64,000 nucleotides of DNA from positions 1 through 64,000 of the forward strand of contig JBBSUC010000024.1 in the NCBI GenBank assembly GCA_038235275.1, in the 5' to 3' direction. A model generated the notes under the pieces. That model made no database searches, was not told the DNA's origin, and saw nothing but the letters and a program-made list of their open reading frames with translations. Shown here in pieces: positions 27,832 to 36,477 of the stretch (positions are counted from its first letter, which is position 1; each line of letters opens with the position of its first letter). Source of the stretch: Persicitalea sp038235275 (GTDB taxonomy: Bacteria; Bacteroidota; Bacteroidia; Cytophagales; Spirosomataceae). The translations under genes were made by a program, and so were the position numbers.

Positions 27832-28212
27832 ATGATAATGCTCTTCCATTACTTATCCAAATACCTGTGGCCTGCTCTGCTGTGGACGGCGCTGATTGTG
27901 CTGGCGTGCAGTTGGCCCGGCAAAGACCTGCCCGAATCACCCGTCGTGGGCTTCGACAAAATCGTCCACATTGGGATGTTCGTAGGCTGGACAATCTTAT
28001 GGTTGCTGTACGCCCCCAGGAAAATTCTGCTGATTCTGCCGCTGGGCATGGCCTTTGGCGTCTTCCTCGAATTCTACCAGCAGTGGCTACCCTTTGATCG
28101 CACCTTCGATTGGTGGGATGCGGCGGCTGACGCCCTGGGTGTTTTATTGGGTTATATCGGCTGGACTACGATTTCTCGATTATTAATTCGCCCACCACAG
28201 CCCACTAGTTGA
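27832..28212 (+). CDS. VanZ-family membrane protein
   Basis: The 126-residue protein has about four membrane helices. VanZ-like features are the first helix WPALLWTALIVLACSWPG, the DKIVHIGMFVGWTILW segment and the FLEFYQQWLPFDRTFDWWDAAADALG block, where charged and aromatic residues are conserved in the family. VanZ in enterococci affects teicoplanin resistance, but chromosomal homologs have no known enzymatic role. The gene starts 12 bp after dinB-like and may be co-transcribed. Its 3' end overlaps by 8 bp a possible gene remnant on the other strand. Confidence 0.85.
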   Translation: MIMLFHYLSKYLWPALLWTALIVLACSWPGKDLPESPVVGFDKIVHIGMFVGWTILWLLYAPRKILLILPLGMAFGVFLEFYQQWLPFDRTFDWWDAAADALGVLLGYIGWTTISRLLIRPPQPTS

Positions 28213-28426
28213 GTTGAATCCTGCCGTCGTTTTTTACTTCGACCTCGCCACCTTTCAATAGTACTTCGTTGACCAGGGCGATAATCCCATCCACAAATCC
28301 ATTATGCCCGGTTTTAATTGAAACCCGGTCACTCCGCGTAGGAATGCAGGAACACGGCCAAACCCGGTTGGGGAGGATTTTACTGTGGTCGAAATTTTTT
28401 TCGTTTACTATTGAGACAGCAATAGA
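28205..28426 (-). pseudogene. Possible 3' remnant of an unidentified gene
   Basis: On the minus strand one frame is open for 73 codons and ends in TAG (complement of 28205-28207). Its last half reads like a real protein end: TGHNGFVDGIIALVNEVLLK then GGEVEVKNDGRIQLN. There is no in-frame ATG; the frame begins just after a TAG inside the end of the SGNH gene. The 195-bp gap otherwise holds nothing. This may be a decayed C-terminal fragment, or chance. I do not recognise the family. Confidence 0.3.
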
Positions 28427-30282
28427 CTACCGCCGTTGAGAAACCGCAGGAAGCCACTCTGGTAAAGTAAGTTGCGAGCGTGAACGGTAGTGTTCAAAAT
28501 AATGGTGTGTCCGGCATTGATCTTCACGTCGGTGGCGGCTGTCGGCAGACAACCACAGGACCAGGTCATCACATCATTCCAGTTGCCGGAAGCTATACTC
28601 TCAATGGTGGACACCACCTGAACATTAATAGAACTCTGCGCCTGGCAGCCGTAGGCATTCGTCGCCGCAACCGTGTAGGTACCCGACTGGGCCGGGCCAA
28701 CATTGTTCAGGACGAAATTCTGTTGCGTGGACATGAATCCATCGGGGCCATTCCAGTTGAACGTGCAGGCATTTGTCGACGAAGCCAGGGCTGTTAAGTC
28801 ACTTCCCTGGCTTACAGTGGCGGAGCCAGAGGCTACGACATGGGAAGCCGTGGAAACAGGGACATTTAGTTTGGGAGAAAGTACCACGTTCTGAAAATTG
28901 TCGGTCACTTTCAGGAAGTATTTTCCAGTCGAGGCAGTCCAGTCTTGGTTTGAGTTTAAAATTTGATTGCAATCATTTTCGGGTAGCCAGTGGTAGGTGG
29001 CCCAGCCGCCCGGTCCTTGAAACTTGAGCTGATTGGTCCCAGGTCCGCATTGCGTTGTTACAGCGGGTGGCGGGGTTGGTGGATAAGGGGTTGAGTTAGC
29101 AAAAAAAGCACTGCCCAAACTGGCGTTCCAGGCTTGCGCCAGTATCACCAGACCATTCCCCGTAAAATGAATGTTGTCGGAAGTCCGAAGACCGGGCCCT
29201 TGTAGCGGGTCGGTCTCCGGGCCTGGGAACACATTGGGAAGAACCAGGCTGGGGTCGTTGCCATTGGCGCCAATGACATCATTCTGAGCGTCGACGATGG
29301 GCTGCCAGATACGAGAGACGCCATCCTTGGTCATGCGTGAAGCCCGGGCAATCACCCAGGCCAGGTCAGGCTTGCCCGAGAGCGAGCGGCTGGCGTTAAT
29401 GATCGTCCGCAGTTCATTTCGGTGGTTTTCACGGCTCCTCTCTTCAAAACTGTCCGCCTCTCCCAGATGCCACAATATGGCGCGGTAACCTTGCTGGGCG
29501 ATATAATTATTCAAGGCGAGCCGAAGATGACCAAAAGGCATTCCTTTCGGGTAGAGGTAGCCAACATAACTGGTCGAAACCGCGTTCACGTCGATACTTT
29601 CCTGCCAGTTGAATGCCGCTGAACCAGACCAGCCCGAATTAAAAATAAGCACGGGTACATTCAGCCGCTTGGCCAGTGAGTCGCCAAACACGCCCCAACA
29701 CCAGGCGTAGTTGCCAAATGGAGCAGTTTTCACAAAATCATCCAGATGCACAAACTCCGGGCAAGGCAACTGCACATCGGAATATGGCGGTATGGTGTTA
29801 TTGTTCGGATTGAGGTTCTGAAAATTCACGCTGCTCACCCGGTCATCCGTAGCGCTCGGACCGTTGGGCAGGCCATCCCCCCCCGTGGCATTGGACTGCC
29901 CTGCCACCAGGAACACCTCGCCTACACCCACCCGATCTACGCTGCTCAGCACCACCTGGCTGCCGTTCCGAATCCCGCGCACATCGAGTTGGTACCAGCC
30001 ACCCATCACCGTCATGGAGCCGTAAAACTGCCCGCCGGCAGGGTGGGTCTGGATCACCGTCCAGGACGTGGCCGTTCCTTCACCTGACGCCCGTGGTGTG
30101 ACCCGCGCTTCGACTTGGTCCAGACAATCGTCAAAAGATCCTCCGATATAAAGCGTAGACTGATTGGAGTTATCCCGTTGAAACACCGCCCGTGAAGTAG
30201 GAAAAGCAACTGTCAACTGCGCCACCGTCTTAGAACCCAGACTCCCGAAAAAGAAAATACTAATTAATAGTTTGAGTTTCAT
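28408..30282 (-). CDS. SGNH/sialate O-acetylesterase-like secreted protein (twin 1)
   Basis: The 624-residue protein has a signal peptide (ending TVAQ) and a beta-sandwich N-terminal part (about 22-118). A DUF303/SGNH esterase-like core follows, with VGVGEVFLVAGQSNATGG (Ser130), WHLGEAD at 271-277 and DNIHFTGNG (Asp369 and His372). Next are an Ig/PKD-like domain (about 480-560) and a C-terminal SGNWNDVMTWSCGCLPT module. These enzymes usually remove acetyl groups from sialic acid or other glycans. The block WHQGESD, seen in the twin, is WHLGEAD here, a change near the active site. The C-terminal module is common in secreted Bacteroidota proteins, but no T9SS sorting domain is recognised. Confidence 0.85.
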   Translation of the reverse strand: MKLKLLISIFFFGSLGSKTVAQLTVAFPTSRAVFQRDNSNQSTLYIGGSFDDCLDQVEARVTPRASGEGTATSWTVIQTHPAGGQFYGSMTVMGGWYQLDVRGIRNGSQVVLSSVDRVGVGEVFLVAGQSNATGGDGLPNGPSATDDRVSSVNFQNLNPNNNTIPPYSDVQLPCPEFVHLDDFVKTAPFGNYAWCWGVFGDSLAKRLNVPVLIFNSGWSGSAAFNWQESIDVNAVSTSYVGYLYPKGMPFGHLRLALNNYIAQQGYRAILWHLGEADSFEERSRENHRNELRTIINASRSLSGKPDLAWVIARASRMTKDGVSRIWQPIVDAQNDVIGANGNDPSLVLPNVFPGPETDPLQGPGLRTSDNIHFTGNGLVILAQAWNASLGSAFFANSTPYPPTPPPAVTTQCGPGTNQLKFQGPGGWATYHWLPENDCNQILNSNQDWTASTGKYFLKVTDNFQNVVLSPKLNVPVSTASHVVASGSATVSQGSDLTALASSTNACTFNWNGPDGFMSTQQNFVLNNVGPAQSGTYTVAATNAYGCQAQSSINVQVVSTIESIASGNWNDVMTWSCGCLPTAATDVKINAGHTIILNTTVHARNLLYQSGFLRFLNGGSLLLSQ

Positions 30283-30323
30283 ATACTATTTAGACTTGAC
30301 ACCCCTTCAGGACTACCAGCACC

Positions 30324-32198
30324 CTAGTGAATGCTGATAATTCCCCCATTGATCATTTGAAGAAACCCTGACTGAAAGATCAGATTCTTTGCCTGAGCGG
30401 TTGTACCGTCGATCGTAACAGTATGAGAATTTCTGATGACGACATTTGTTGCGGAAGTAGGGAGGCATCCGCAATCCCAAGTAGCAGGGCTGTTCCAATT
30501 TCCCGATCCCTTACTGCTTAAAGTTGTTGCCACCTGAACTTTCACCGACAACTGCGCCTGGCAACTATAATTATTCACAGCCGTAACGGTGTAGTCTCCT
30601 TGTCGGTCAATGGTAATAGCAGGTAGCGTGAAATTTTGGGTATTGGCCATAAATCCATCAGGCCCAGTCCAGGCGAATGTACTGGCATTGGCGGAGGTGG
30701 CTGACAAAGACAGGTCACTTCCCAAGCTAATAAGGGTAGTTTTTGAAGTCGATAAATCTACTCCTGTATTAATTGGAACTTTCAGTACTGGAGAAAGTAA
30801 AACATTGTTATAGCTATCCGTGACTTTGAGTCGGTACTTTCCAGTTGGGGCCAACCAAGATCGATTAGTGGCCAACGTTGCCGTGTAATCCGTTTCAGGC
30901 GACCATTTGTAAGCTGGAAATCCGTCTGGGGCGCTGAAATTCAGATTAGACCCATTATTTCCGCAGATTGCGACTACTTGGGGCGGAAGAATAGCCAGGT
31001 AAGGAGTAGAGCTGTTAAAAAAGGAGGCAGTTAGGCTGGCATTCCACGCCTCAGCCAAGGCAGTTAGCCCATTACCCGAAAAGTGGATAGTATCAAAAGG
31101 TCGGTACACACTACCTTGGAGCGGGTCGGTTTGGGGTCCTGCATAAACGTCAGGAAGGTAGATTGCAGAATCTTTTCCATTCAGCCCAATGACATCGTTT
31201 TGCGCATCAATAACAGGTTCCCAGGTTTCAGACACACCATTATTGGTCATGCGCGAAACCCGAGCCACTACCCACGCCAGCTTCGGTTTATTAGAAAGGC
31301 TGCGGCTGTTTGTAATAATAGTGCGTAGGTCGGCGCGGTAATTGGTCCGGCTGGTTCGAATCGTGTTGTCTGACTCCCCTTGGTGCCAAAGCACGGCCCG
31401 GAATCCCTGTTGAGCGATGTAATTGTTGAGCGCAAGTCGTAAGTGCCCAAAAGGCATACCGGCCGGATATACGTAGCCCTCATGCGTCACTGCCACACCT
31501 TGAGTATCAATGCTTTCTCGCCAGTTCCTCAACTCCGACCCTGCCCAACCCATATTAAAAATCAACACAGGCACATTGAATCGCTCGGCAATCAAATCGC
31601 CAAATTTCCCCCAACACCAGGCATTGTTCCCGAAAGGAGCCATTTTCGTGTTTTCATCCAAATGGACAAATACCGGAAACGGAAGGAGCGTATTGGAATA
31701 AGTAGAAACGGAGCCATCATTCGGATCAGTGTTTTTGAAATTGACACTACTGACCCGATCATCAGCCGCGCTTGGTCCACTGGGCACGAAACTCCCTCCC
31801 GTCGAATTGGATTGCCCCCCTACCAAAAACACCTCGCCAACACCTACACGGTCAACAATGCCAGTGCTTTGTGTACTGTCATTGCGAACTCCCCGTACTT
31901 CCAACTGATACCAGCCACCCGCCACCAATAAATATCCAAAGAATTGCCCACCACTGGGATTTGCCTGTATTACAGCCCAATCCGTAGACGTGCCTTGTCC
32001 TACCGCGCGTGGAATCACACGCGCTTCAATTTTATCCAGTGAATTGTCGAAGTATCCGCCAATATATACAGTCGCCCGATTGTTATTATCCCGCTGAACC
32101 ACCGCCCGCGAAGTAGGAAAAGTCACCGCTAACTGCGCTAACCCCTCCAAACTAAATCCAAAGAGTAAGCTAATGCTAAATAGAATTTTAAAGCGCAT
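30324..32198 (-). CDS. SGNH/sialate O-acetylesterase-like secreted protein (twin 2)
   Basis: Read from the ATG at 32198 (MRFKILFSISLLFGF) the protein has 624 residues, the same length as its downstream neighbour. A start 54 bp upstream was rejected because it would put a charged leader before the signal peptide. The layout matches the twin: GQSNSTGG, WHQGESD (the consensus form), a DTIHFSGNG Asp-His block, an Ig-like domain and the GNWNSPATWDCGCLPTSA module. The two genes are 41 bp apart in the same direction, so they are a tandem duplication with clear divergence. The likely role is deacetylation of extracellular glycans. The downstream neighbours are VanZ and the remnant; upstream is pgi. 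Confidence 0.86.
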   Translation of the reverse strand: MRFKILFSISLLFGFSLEGLAQLAVTFPTSRAVVQRDNNNRATVYIGGYFDNSLDKIEARVIPRAVGQGTSTDWAVIQANPSGGQFFGYLLVAGGWYQLEVRGVRNDSTQSTGIVDRVGVGEVFLVGGQSNSTGGSFVPSGPSAADDRVSSVNFKNTDPNDGSVSTYSNTLLPFPVFVHLDENTKMAPFGNNAWCWGKFGDLIAERFNVPVLIFNMGWAGSELRNWRESIDTQGVAVTHEGYVYPAGMPFGHLRLALNNYIAQQGFRAVLWHQGESDNTIRTSRTNYRADLRTIITNSRSLSNKPKLAWVVARVSRMTNNGVSETWEPVIDAQNDVIGLNGKDSAIYLPDVYAGPQTDPLQGSVYRPFDTIHFSGNGLTALAEAWNASLTASFFNSSTPYLAILPPQVVAICGNNGSNLNFSAPDGFPAYKWSPETDYTATLATNRSWLAPTGKYRLKVTDSYNNVLLSPVLKVPINTGVDLSTSKTTLISLGSDLSLSATSANASTFAWTGPDGFMANTQNFTLPAITIDRQGDYTVTAVNNYSCQAQLSVKVQVATTLSSKGSGNWNSPATWDCGCLPTSATNVVIRNSHTVTIDGTTAQAKNLIFQSGFLQMINGGIISIH

Positions 32199-32242
32199 TT
32201 TGGCCAAAGGGATTGCCGCGCAAAATAATTCATAATTCAAAT

Positions 32243-33892
32243 CTACCGCCACTTTTTGTATTGATTAATTAAAGCATCTGTGCTGCTGTCGTGGCCTGCA
32301 ATGGGCCAATCGTTCTGCAGTTCGGGATAAATCTGCTTGGCCAACTGCTTGCCCAACTCCACGCCCCACTGGTCGAAGCTGAAAATATTCCAGATAACTC
32401 CCTGCACAAAAATCTTGTGTTCGTATAGGGCAATCAGGCTCCCCAGCACCCTGGGGGTTATTTTTTTTACCAAAATTGAATTTGTCGGACGATTGCCTTC
32501 AAAGACTTTGAATAGTGTTAGAAATTCTATCTCCTCTTTAGTTTTGCCGGAGGTTTCTAGTTCGGCACGGGCTTCGTCGTAGGTTTTGCCATTCATCAGC
32601 GCCTCAGTTTGGGCGAAGAAATTAGAGAGCAGTATTTTGTGATGGTCACCAATTGGATTCTGGCTAATGGCCGGAGCGATAAAATCGCAGGGAACGAGTT
32701 TGGTACCCTGGTGAATAAGCTGGTAAAAGGCGTGCTGCCCATTGGTGCCGGGCTCTCCCCAAATGATCGGCCCCGTCTGGTAATCTACGGGTTGGCCGTT
32801 CCGCCCCGTTGACTTGCCGTTGCTCTCCATATCGCCCTGCTGGAAGTAGGCGGCAAAGCGGTGCAGGTACTGGTCGTAGGGAAGGATGGCTTCCGTTTGG
32901 GCTCCGAAAAAATTGTTATACCAAATTCCCAATAGACCAAGCATGGCGGGCATATTGCGCTCAAACTTAGTATGCCGAAAGTGGATGTCCATGTCATGGG
33001 CCCCGGCCAGTAATTGCTCAAAATTCTGGTAGCCGATGTAACAAACAATTGATAGCCCGATGGCCGACCATAGCGAGTAACGCCCACCGACCCAATCCCA
33101 AAAGACAAACATATTGACCGGATCGATGCCGAATTCTTTCACTTGCTCCTCGTTGGTGGAGAGAGCCACGAAATGCTTTTTAACGTGTTCGGAATCCTTG
33201 GCCTCATTAAGCAACCATTGGCGGGCCGTATGGGCGTTGGCCATCGTTTCCTGGGTGGTGAAGGTTTTGGAAGCAATCATGAAAAGGGTCGTTTCTGGCT
33301 TCAAATTTTTGAGCGTCTCGGCAATGTGGGTACCATCCACGTTTGAGACGAAATGGACATTCAAACCCTTTTTTCCGTATGATTTGAGCGCTTCGGTAAC
33401 CATCACGGGGCCGAGGTCGCTGCCGCCGATCCCGATATTGACAATATCCGTGATTCCTTTTCCGCTATAGCCCTTCCACTCGCCCGAGCGAACTTTGGAA
33501 GAGAATTCTTTCATTTTTTCCAGGACTGCGTTGATTTCTGGCATCACATCCTGCCCGTCCACCAGCACTGGTTCGTTGGAGCGGTTGCGCAGGGCGGTGT
33601 GCAGCACGGCGCGGTCTTCGGTGGCGTTGATTTTCTGGCCCGTAAACATCTGCTCGATGGCGTCACCCAACTGGCATTCCTCGGCTAATTGCGTCAAATA
33701 AACGCGGGTACGGCCATTGATGCGGTTTTTGGAATAATCCAGAAGTATATCGCCCAGCCGGATCGAAAATTTATTAAAACGTTTTGGATCTTCGGCGAAA
33801 AGCTCCCGCAAGTGCTTCTTGGAAATAGTCTTGTAATGCGATTTAAGCTTTTTATGGGCGGCGGTTTGGTCGAAGGGAATGGAAGGAAGCAT
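32243..33892 (-). CDS. pgi: Glucose-6-phosphate isomerase
   Basis: Pgi interconverts glucose 6-phosphate and fructose 6-phosphate. The 549-residue length is typical of the large bacterial type. Visible signatures are VNIGIGGSDLGPVM, VGGRYSLWSAIGLSI (family signature 1), GESGTNGQHAFYQL-like GEPGTNGQHAFYQL and FDQWGVELGKQLA (signature 2). It begins MLPSIPFDQTAAHKKL. The gene is co-directional with the SGNH twins, 44 bp upstream of the second, and 132 bp from the TlpA-type gene, so its own promoter probably lies in 33893-34024. Confidence 0.97.
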   Translation of the reverse strand: MLPSIPFDQTAAHKKLKSHYKTISKKHLRELFAEDPKRFNKFSIRLGDILLDYSKNRINGRTRVYLTQLAEECQLGDAIEQMFTGQKINATEDRAVLHTALRNRSNEPVLVDGQDVMPEINAVLEKMKEFSSKVRSGEWKGYSGKGITDIVNIGIGGSDLGPVMVTEALKSYGKKGLNVHFVSNVDGTHIAETLKNLKPETTLFMIASKTFTTQETMANAHTARQWLLNEAKDSEHVKKHFVALSTNEEQVKEFGIDPVNMFVFWDWVGGRYSLWSAIGLSIVCYIGYQNFEQLLAGAHDMDIHFRHTKFERNMPAMLGLLGIWYNNFFGAQTEAILPYDQYLHRFAAYFQQGDMESNGKSTGRNGQPVDYQTGPIIWGEPGTNGQHAFYQLIHQGTKLVPCDFIAPAISQNPIGDHHKILLSNFFAQTEALMNGKTYDEARAELETSGKTKEEIEFLTLFKVFEGNRPTNSILVKKITPRVLGSLIALYEHKIFVQGVIWNIFSFDQWGVELGKQLAKQIYPELQNDWPIAGHDSSTDALINQYKKWR

Positions 33893-34024
33893 AGGCGTCG
33901 ATTTGCGGTTATAAGAAAAATTCAGCCAAAAATAGTGAAAAGTTCCTCGCGAGGGCGCGGTGTCGCAAAGAGTTTAGTTCTGGAACGCAGAACCGCTTGC
34001 CGCTTTGCGAAAACAGGTCTTTAC

Positions 34025-35353
34025 TCAATAGCCCAAAATTTTGGCTAGTGCTGCATTCAAACGTTCGAAGCTATCCGAACCGGAATCTCGATACACAATT
34101 TTCCCTTCTTTATCGACCAAAACAGTCGTGGGAAAAATATTGACAATGAAGTGCTTCACCAGCCGATTATAGTTAGGCAGTTCGTTGCGCTTGCTCTCGT
34201 ATTCAACGATATTTTGCCAGGTAATACCATGCTTTTCAATCAGCGCCTTCATCTTCGTCAAATCCTCGCTGTTCTCAAACGCCACGCTAACCAATTGGAA
34301 TTTTGGGTCGTTCCGGTACTTTTCGTGTACTTTCTTCAAATCAGGCAACGCCTGAATGCAGGGCCCACACCAACTACCCCAGAAATCGATCAGGGTGTAC
34401 TCGGTAGAATGCTTCAAGGCCCGATGGAGGAAGTTATGGCTTGAATCCGGCAATGTTTCTTCTTGACGCACGCCTGTCATGGCTGCACCGGGTTCCAATA
34501 CGGTAAGTACTCCTGTCTCGCCAAAATAAGAAACTTGGTCGATCCTCACTCTCTTATCTCCCAGACTGAACGCATTGCCCACCCGAAGGCTGGGATTGAA
34601 CTGTAGAGCGACTCCATTGGTCAAGTCCCTGACGGATAGTTCGGCCTGTGTATAATCATCATTCAAGCCACTTTGAACTGTAAAAAGATACTCACTTTCG
34701 CCTACCTGTGCTTTTGCCTCCTTCCTGCCGTCCATATTGAAGTACACCGTCAATCGCTTCATTCGTGGATCTTTAAAGCTGTATGATTTGTTCGTGGGAG
34801 CCAGTTTGAATTTCAGACTTCGTTTGTAAAGCTGTCCCTGATGATAATAGTCGTAGTTGAATTCGAGCGTTTCGAGCGAATCAAATGAAAATTTCTGATC
34901 AAAATCGGTAATCGTGTACTCATAGGCTTTATCATCACTAAAATCGTTGTTGCCGTTCAAATCGGGAATAATAACCTTTCGGTTGTTGGGCAAGAGGGCA
35001 GAGAACACGGGCAGGGAATTGACAATATCCTTCCCTTTGTAAACATTTACCGTATCGAGTTCATGAATGTCCACAATTTTGTTGAAGTAGCCTTTGGAAT
35101 AGTATCCCTTCAATAAATTTGTGTAATCTGATTGGCTCCTCTGAAAATTCAGTACAAAGATGTCTGATTCGAGCGTGTCCCTTAGGATGCCTTTGAATTT
35201 ACTCAGATCATCCATTCCCCTGAGTGGGATAATGTTGCGTACCTTAAAATTTTCCGGCTGCTCAAAATTCAGGGTAGTTTTTACCTGGGCAATCAGTACG
35301 TTTGTGGCAAGGCCCAGCCAAAGTAACGATGAGATGATCGATAGCTTTTTCAT
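34025..35353 (-). CDS. TlpA-family thioredoxin-like protein with N-terminal extension
   Basis: The 442-residue protein has a signal peptide (ending VLIAQ) and a long N-terminal domain of unknown type (about 23-300). A TlpA/ResA-like thioredoxin domain follows (about 305-442), with LIDFWGSWCGPCIQALPDL (active-site WCGPC) and a cis-Pro region NIFPTTVLVD. Such proteins act in the periplasm as thiol-disulfide reductases, often in cytochrome or cell-surface protein maturation. The start lies 65 bp from the left end of the IS982 element, which sits in this gene's upstream region on the opposite strand. Confidence 0.88.
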   Translation of the reverse strand: MKKLSIISSLLWLGLATNVLIAQVKTTLNFEQPENFKVRNIIPLRGMDDLSKFKGILRDTLESDIFVLNFQRSQSDYTNLLKGYYSKGYFNKIVDIHELDTVNVYKGKDIVNSLPVFSALLPNNRKVIIPDLNGNNDFSDDKAYEYTITDFDQKFSFDSLETLEFNYDYYHQGQLYKRSLKFKLAPTNKSYSFKDPRMKRLTVYFNMDGRKEAKAQVGESEYLFTVQSGLNDDYTQAELSVRDLTNGVALQFNPSLRVGNAFSLGDKRVRIDQVSYFGETGVLTVLEPGAAMTGVRQEETLPDSSHNFLHRALKHSTEYTLIDFWGSWCGPCIQALPDLKKVHEKYRNDPKFQLVSVAFENSEDLTKMKALIEKHGITWQNIVEYESKRNELPNYNRLVKHFIVNIFPTTVLVDKEGKIVYRDSGSDSFERLNAALAKILGY

Positions 35354-35410
35354 ACGTAGTGCATTTGGAATGATGATGATCGCCTTTCGTTTCCCAAGGT
35401 ATTGATTTTT

Positions 35411-35417
35411 TAAAATA
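35411..35417. repeat. Left target-site duplication of the IS982 element
   Basis: TAAAATA directly left of the left inverted repeat is repeated exactly at 36464-36470 right of the right end. A 7-bp duplication fits the IS982 family and supports the element's boundaries. Confidence 0.85.
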
Positions 35418-36463
35418 ACGCGAACTATGAGATTTAAAACTTAAAAAAGGGCCACTGGATAGCATGTGGGCCGAAAAAGCTAGTTTTGAGGAGCGATCCA
35501 AACAAAACTTAACCTGCCCAACTCACATGCTAGTCGAAATTTACGCCGATGTCGATGACTTTTGCAAGGCGCAGCGCTCATTACTGGCCAAAGCCTTGCG
35601 CCACTACGGTGCTTACAAGAAGCTCCATCCCAGCCAACTCACCCTGAGCAAAATCATGACCATCCTGATTCACTACCACCTTAGCCCCTACAAGAACTTC
35701 AAGGCCTACTACATGCATTACGTCTGCCAGGATCTGCGGCGAGACTTCCCCGACCTAGTCTGCTACGATCGGTTCGTGGCCCTGATCCCGCGTGCGCTGA
35801 TCCCGATGATGCTCTACCTGGCCGACCGTTGCGGGCGCAGTCTGCGGACAGGCATCTACTACGTCGACTCGACGCCCTTGGCTGTCTGCCACTCCAAGAG
35901 AGCCCACCAACACCGTACAATGAAGGGCTTCGCCAGTTGGGTCAAGACCAGCGTCGGATGGTTTTATGGACTGAAAGTACATTTGTTAATCAACCACTTA
36001 GGCCAGGTCGTCCAAGTGCGCATCACTAGTGGCAGTACGCACGACGCCAATCTTCGGGTGCTTTACCAACTGACCCACGGTCTAGTCGGCTGGGTCTTTG
36101 GTGACAAGGGCTATCTGCTCAATACTGAGAAGAAAGACTTCCTCGAGCGCAATGGCGAACTGATCATGGCGGCTAAGCCGCGCAAGGGAATGGTCAAGAC
36201 TGACTGGCCGCTGGCCGCCAAGCGATACGCAAAGAAGCGTGGCCTGGTCGAGACGGTCATCGGCCAAACCAAGTCCGTCTGCAACATGGAACATACACGC
36301 CACAGATCGCAGATCAACGCCTTCGTCAACGTCTATGCCGCACTACTGGCCTATTCATTTTACGACCGCAAGCCAATGGCTAACGTCGATATTAGCGACA
36401 GATTGATCCAGGGCGGTGAGCCACAGTGGCCCATCGCTGCTTAAGTCATCTCATAGTTCACGT
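35418..36463 (+). mobile_element. IS982-family insertion sequence, complete (1046 bp)
   Basis: The element is bounded by 16-bp terminal inverted repeats (15 of 16 identical), ACGCGAACTATGAGAT on the left and its complement ATCTCATAGTTCACGT on the right. It has a 7-bp TAAAATA target duplication on both sides and holds one intact transposase gene. Size and structure are typical for the IS982 family. It has landed in the divergent gap between the TlpA-type gene and the alcohol dehydrogenase, with its right end 14 bp before the dehydrogenase ATG. Intact frame and near-perfect ends suggest a recent insertion. No second copy lies in the window. Confidence 0.93.
35464..36444 (+). CDS. IS982-family transposase (DDE type)
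   Basis: The 326-residue protein (305 if it starts at the ATG at 35527) has the IS982 layout: an N-terminal DNA-binding part (YADVDDFCKAQRS, LTLSKIMTILIHYH) and a catalytic core. The core shows YYVDSTPLAVCHSKRAHQHR (first Asp), TSGSTHDANLRVL with VFGDKGYLL (second Asp), and RGLVETVIGQTKSVCNMEHT (catalytic Glu region). The frame is intact, so the element may be active. The stop codon lies just inside the right inverted repeat. Neither start can be preferred on codon signals alone. Confidence 0.93.
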   Translation: MWAEKASFEERSKQNLTCPTHMLVEIYADVDDFCKAQRSLLAKALRHYGAYKKLHPSQLTLSKIMTILIHYHLSPYKNFKAYYMHYVCQDLRRDFPDLVCYDRFVALIPRALIPMMLYLADRCGRSLRTGIYYVDSTPLAVCHSKRAHQHRTMKGFASWVKTSVGWFYGLKVHLLINHLGQVVQVRITSGSTHDANLRVLYQLTHGLVGWVFGDKGYLLNTEKKDFLERNGELIMAAKPRKGMVKTDWPLAAKRYAKKRGLVETVIGQTKSVCNMEHTRHRSQINAFVNVYAALLAYSFYDRKPMANVDISDRLIQGGEPQWPIAA

Positions 36464-36470
36464 TAAAATA
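36464..36470. repeat. Right target-site duplication of the IS982 element
   Basis: TAAAATA, identical to 35411-35417. It ends 7 bp before the ATG of the alcohol dehydrogenase gene at 36478. Confidence 0.85.
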
Positions 36471-36477
36471 AAAAACA

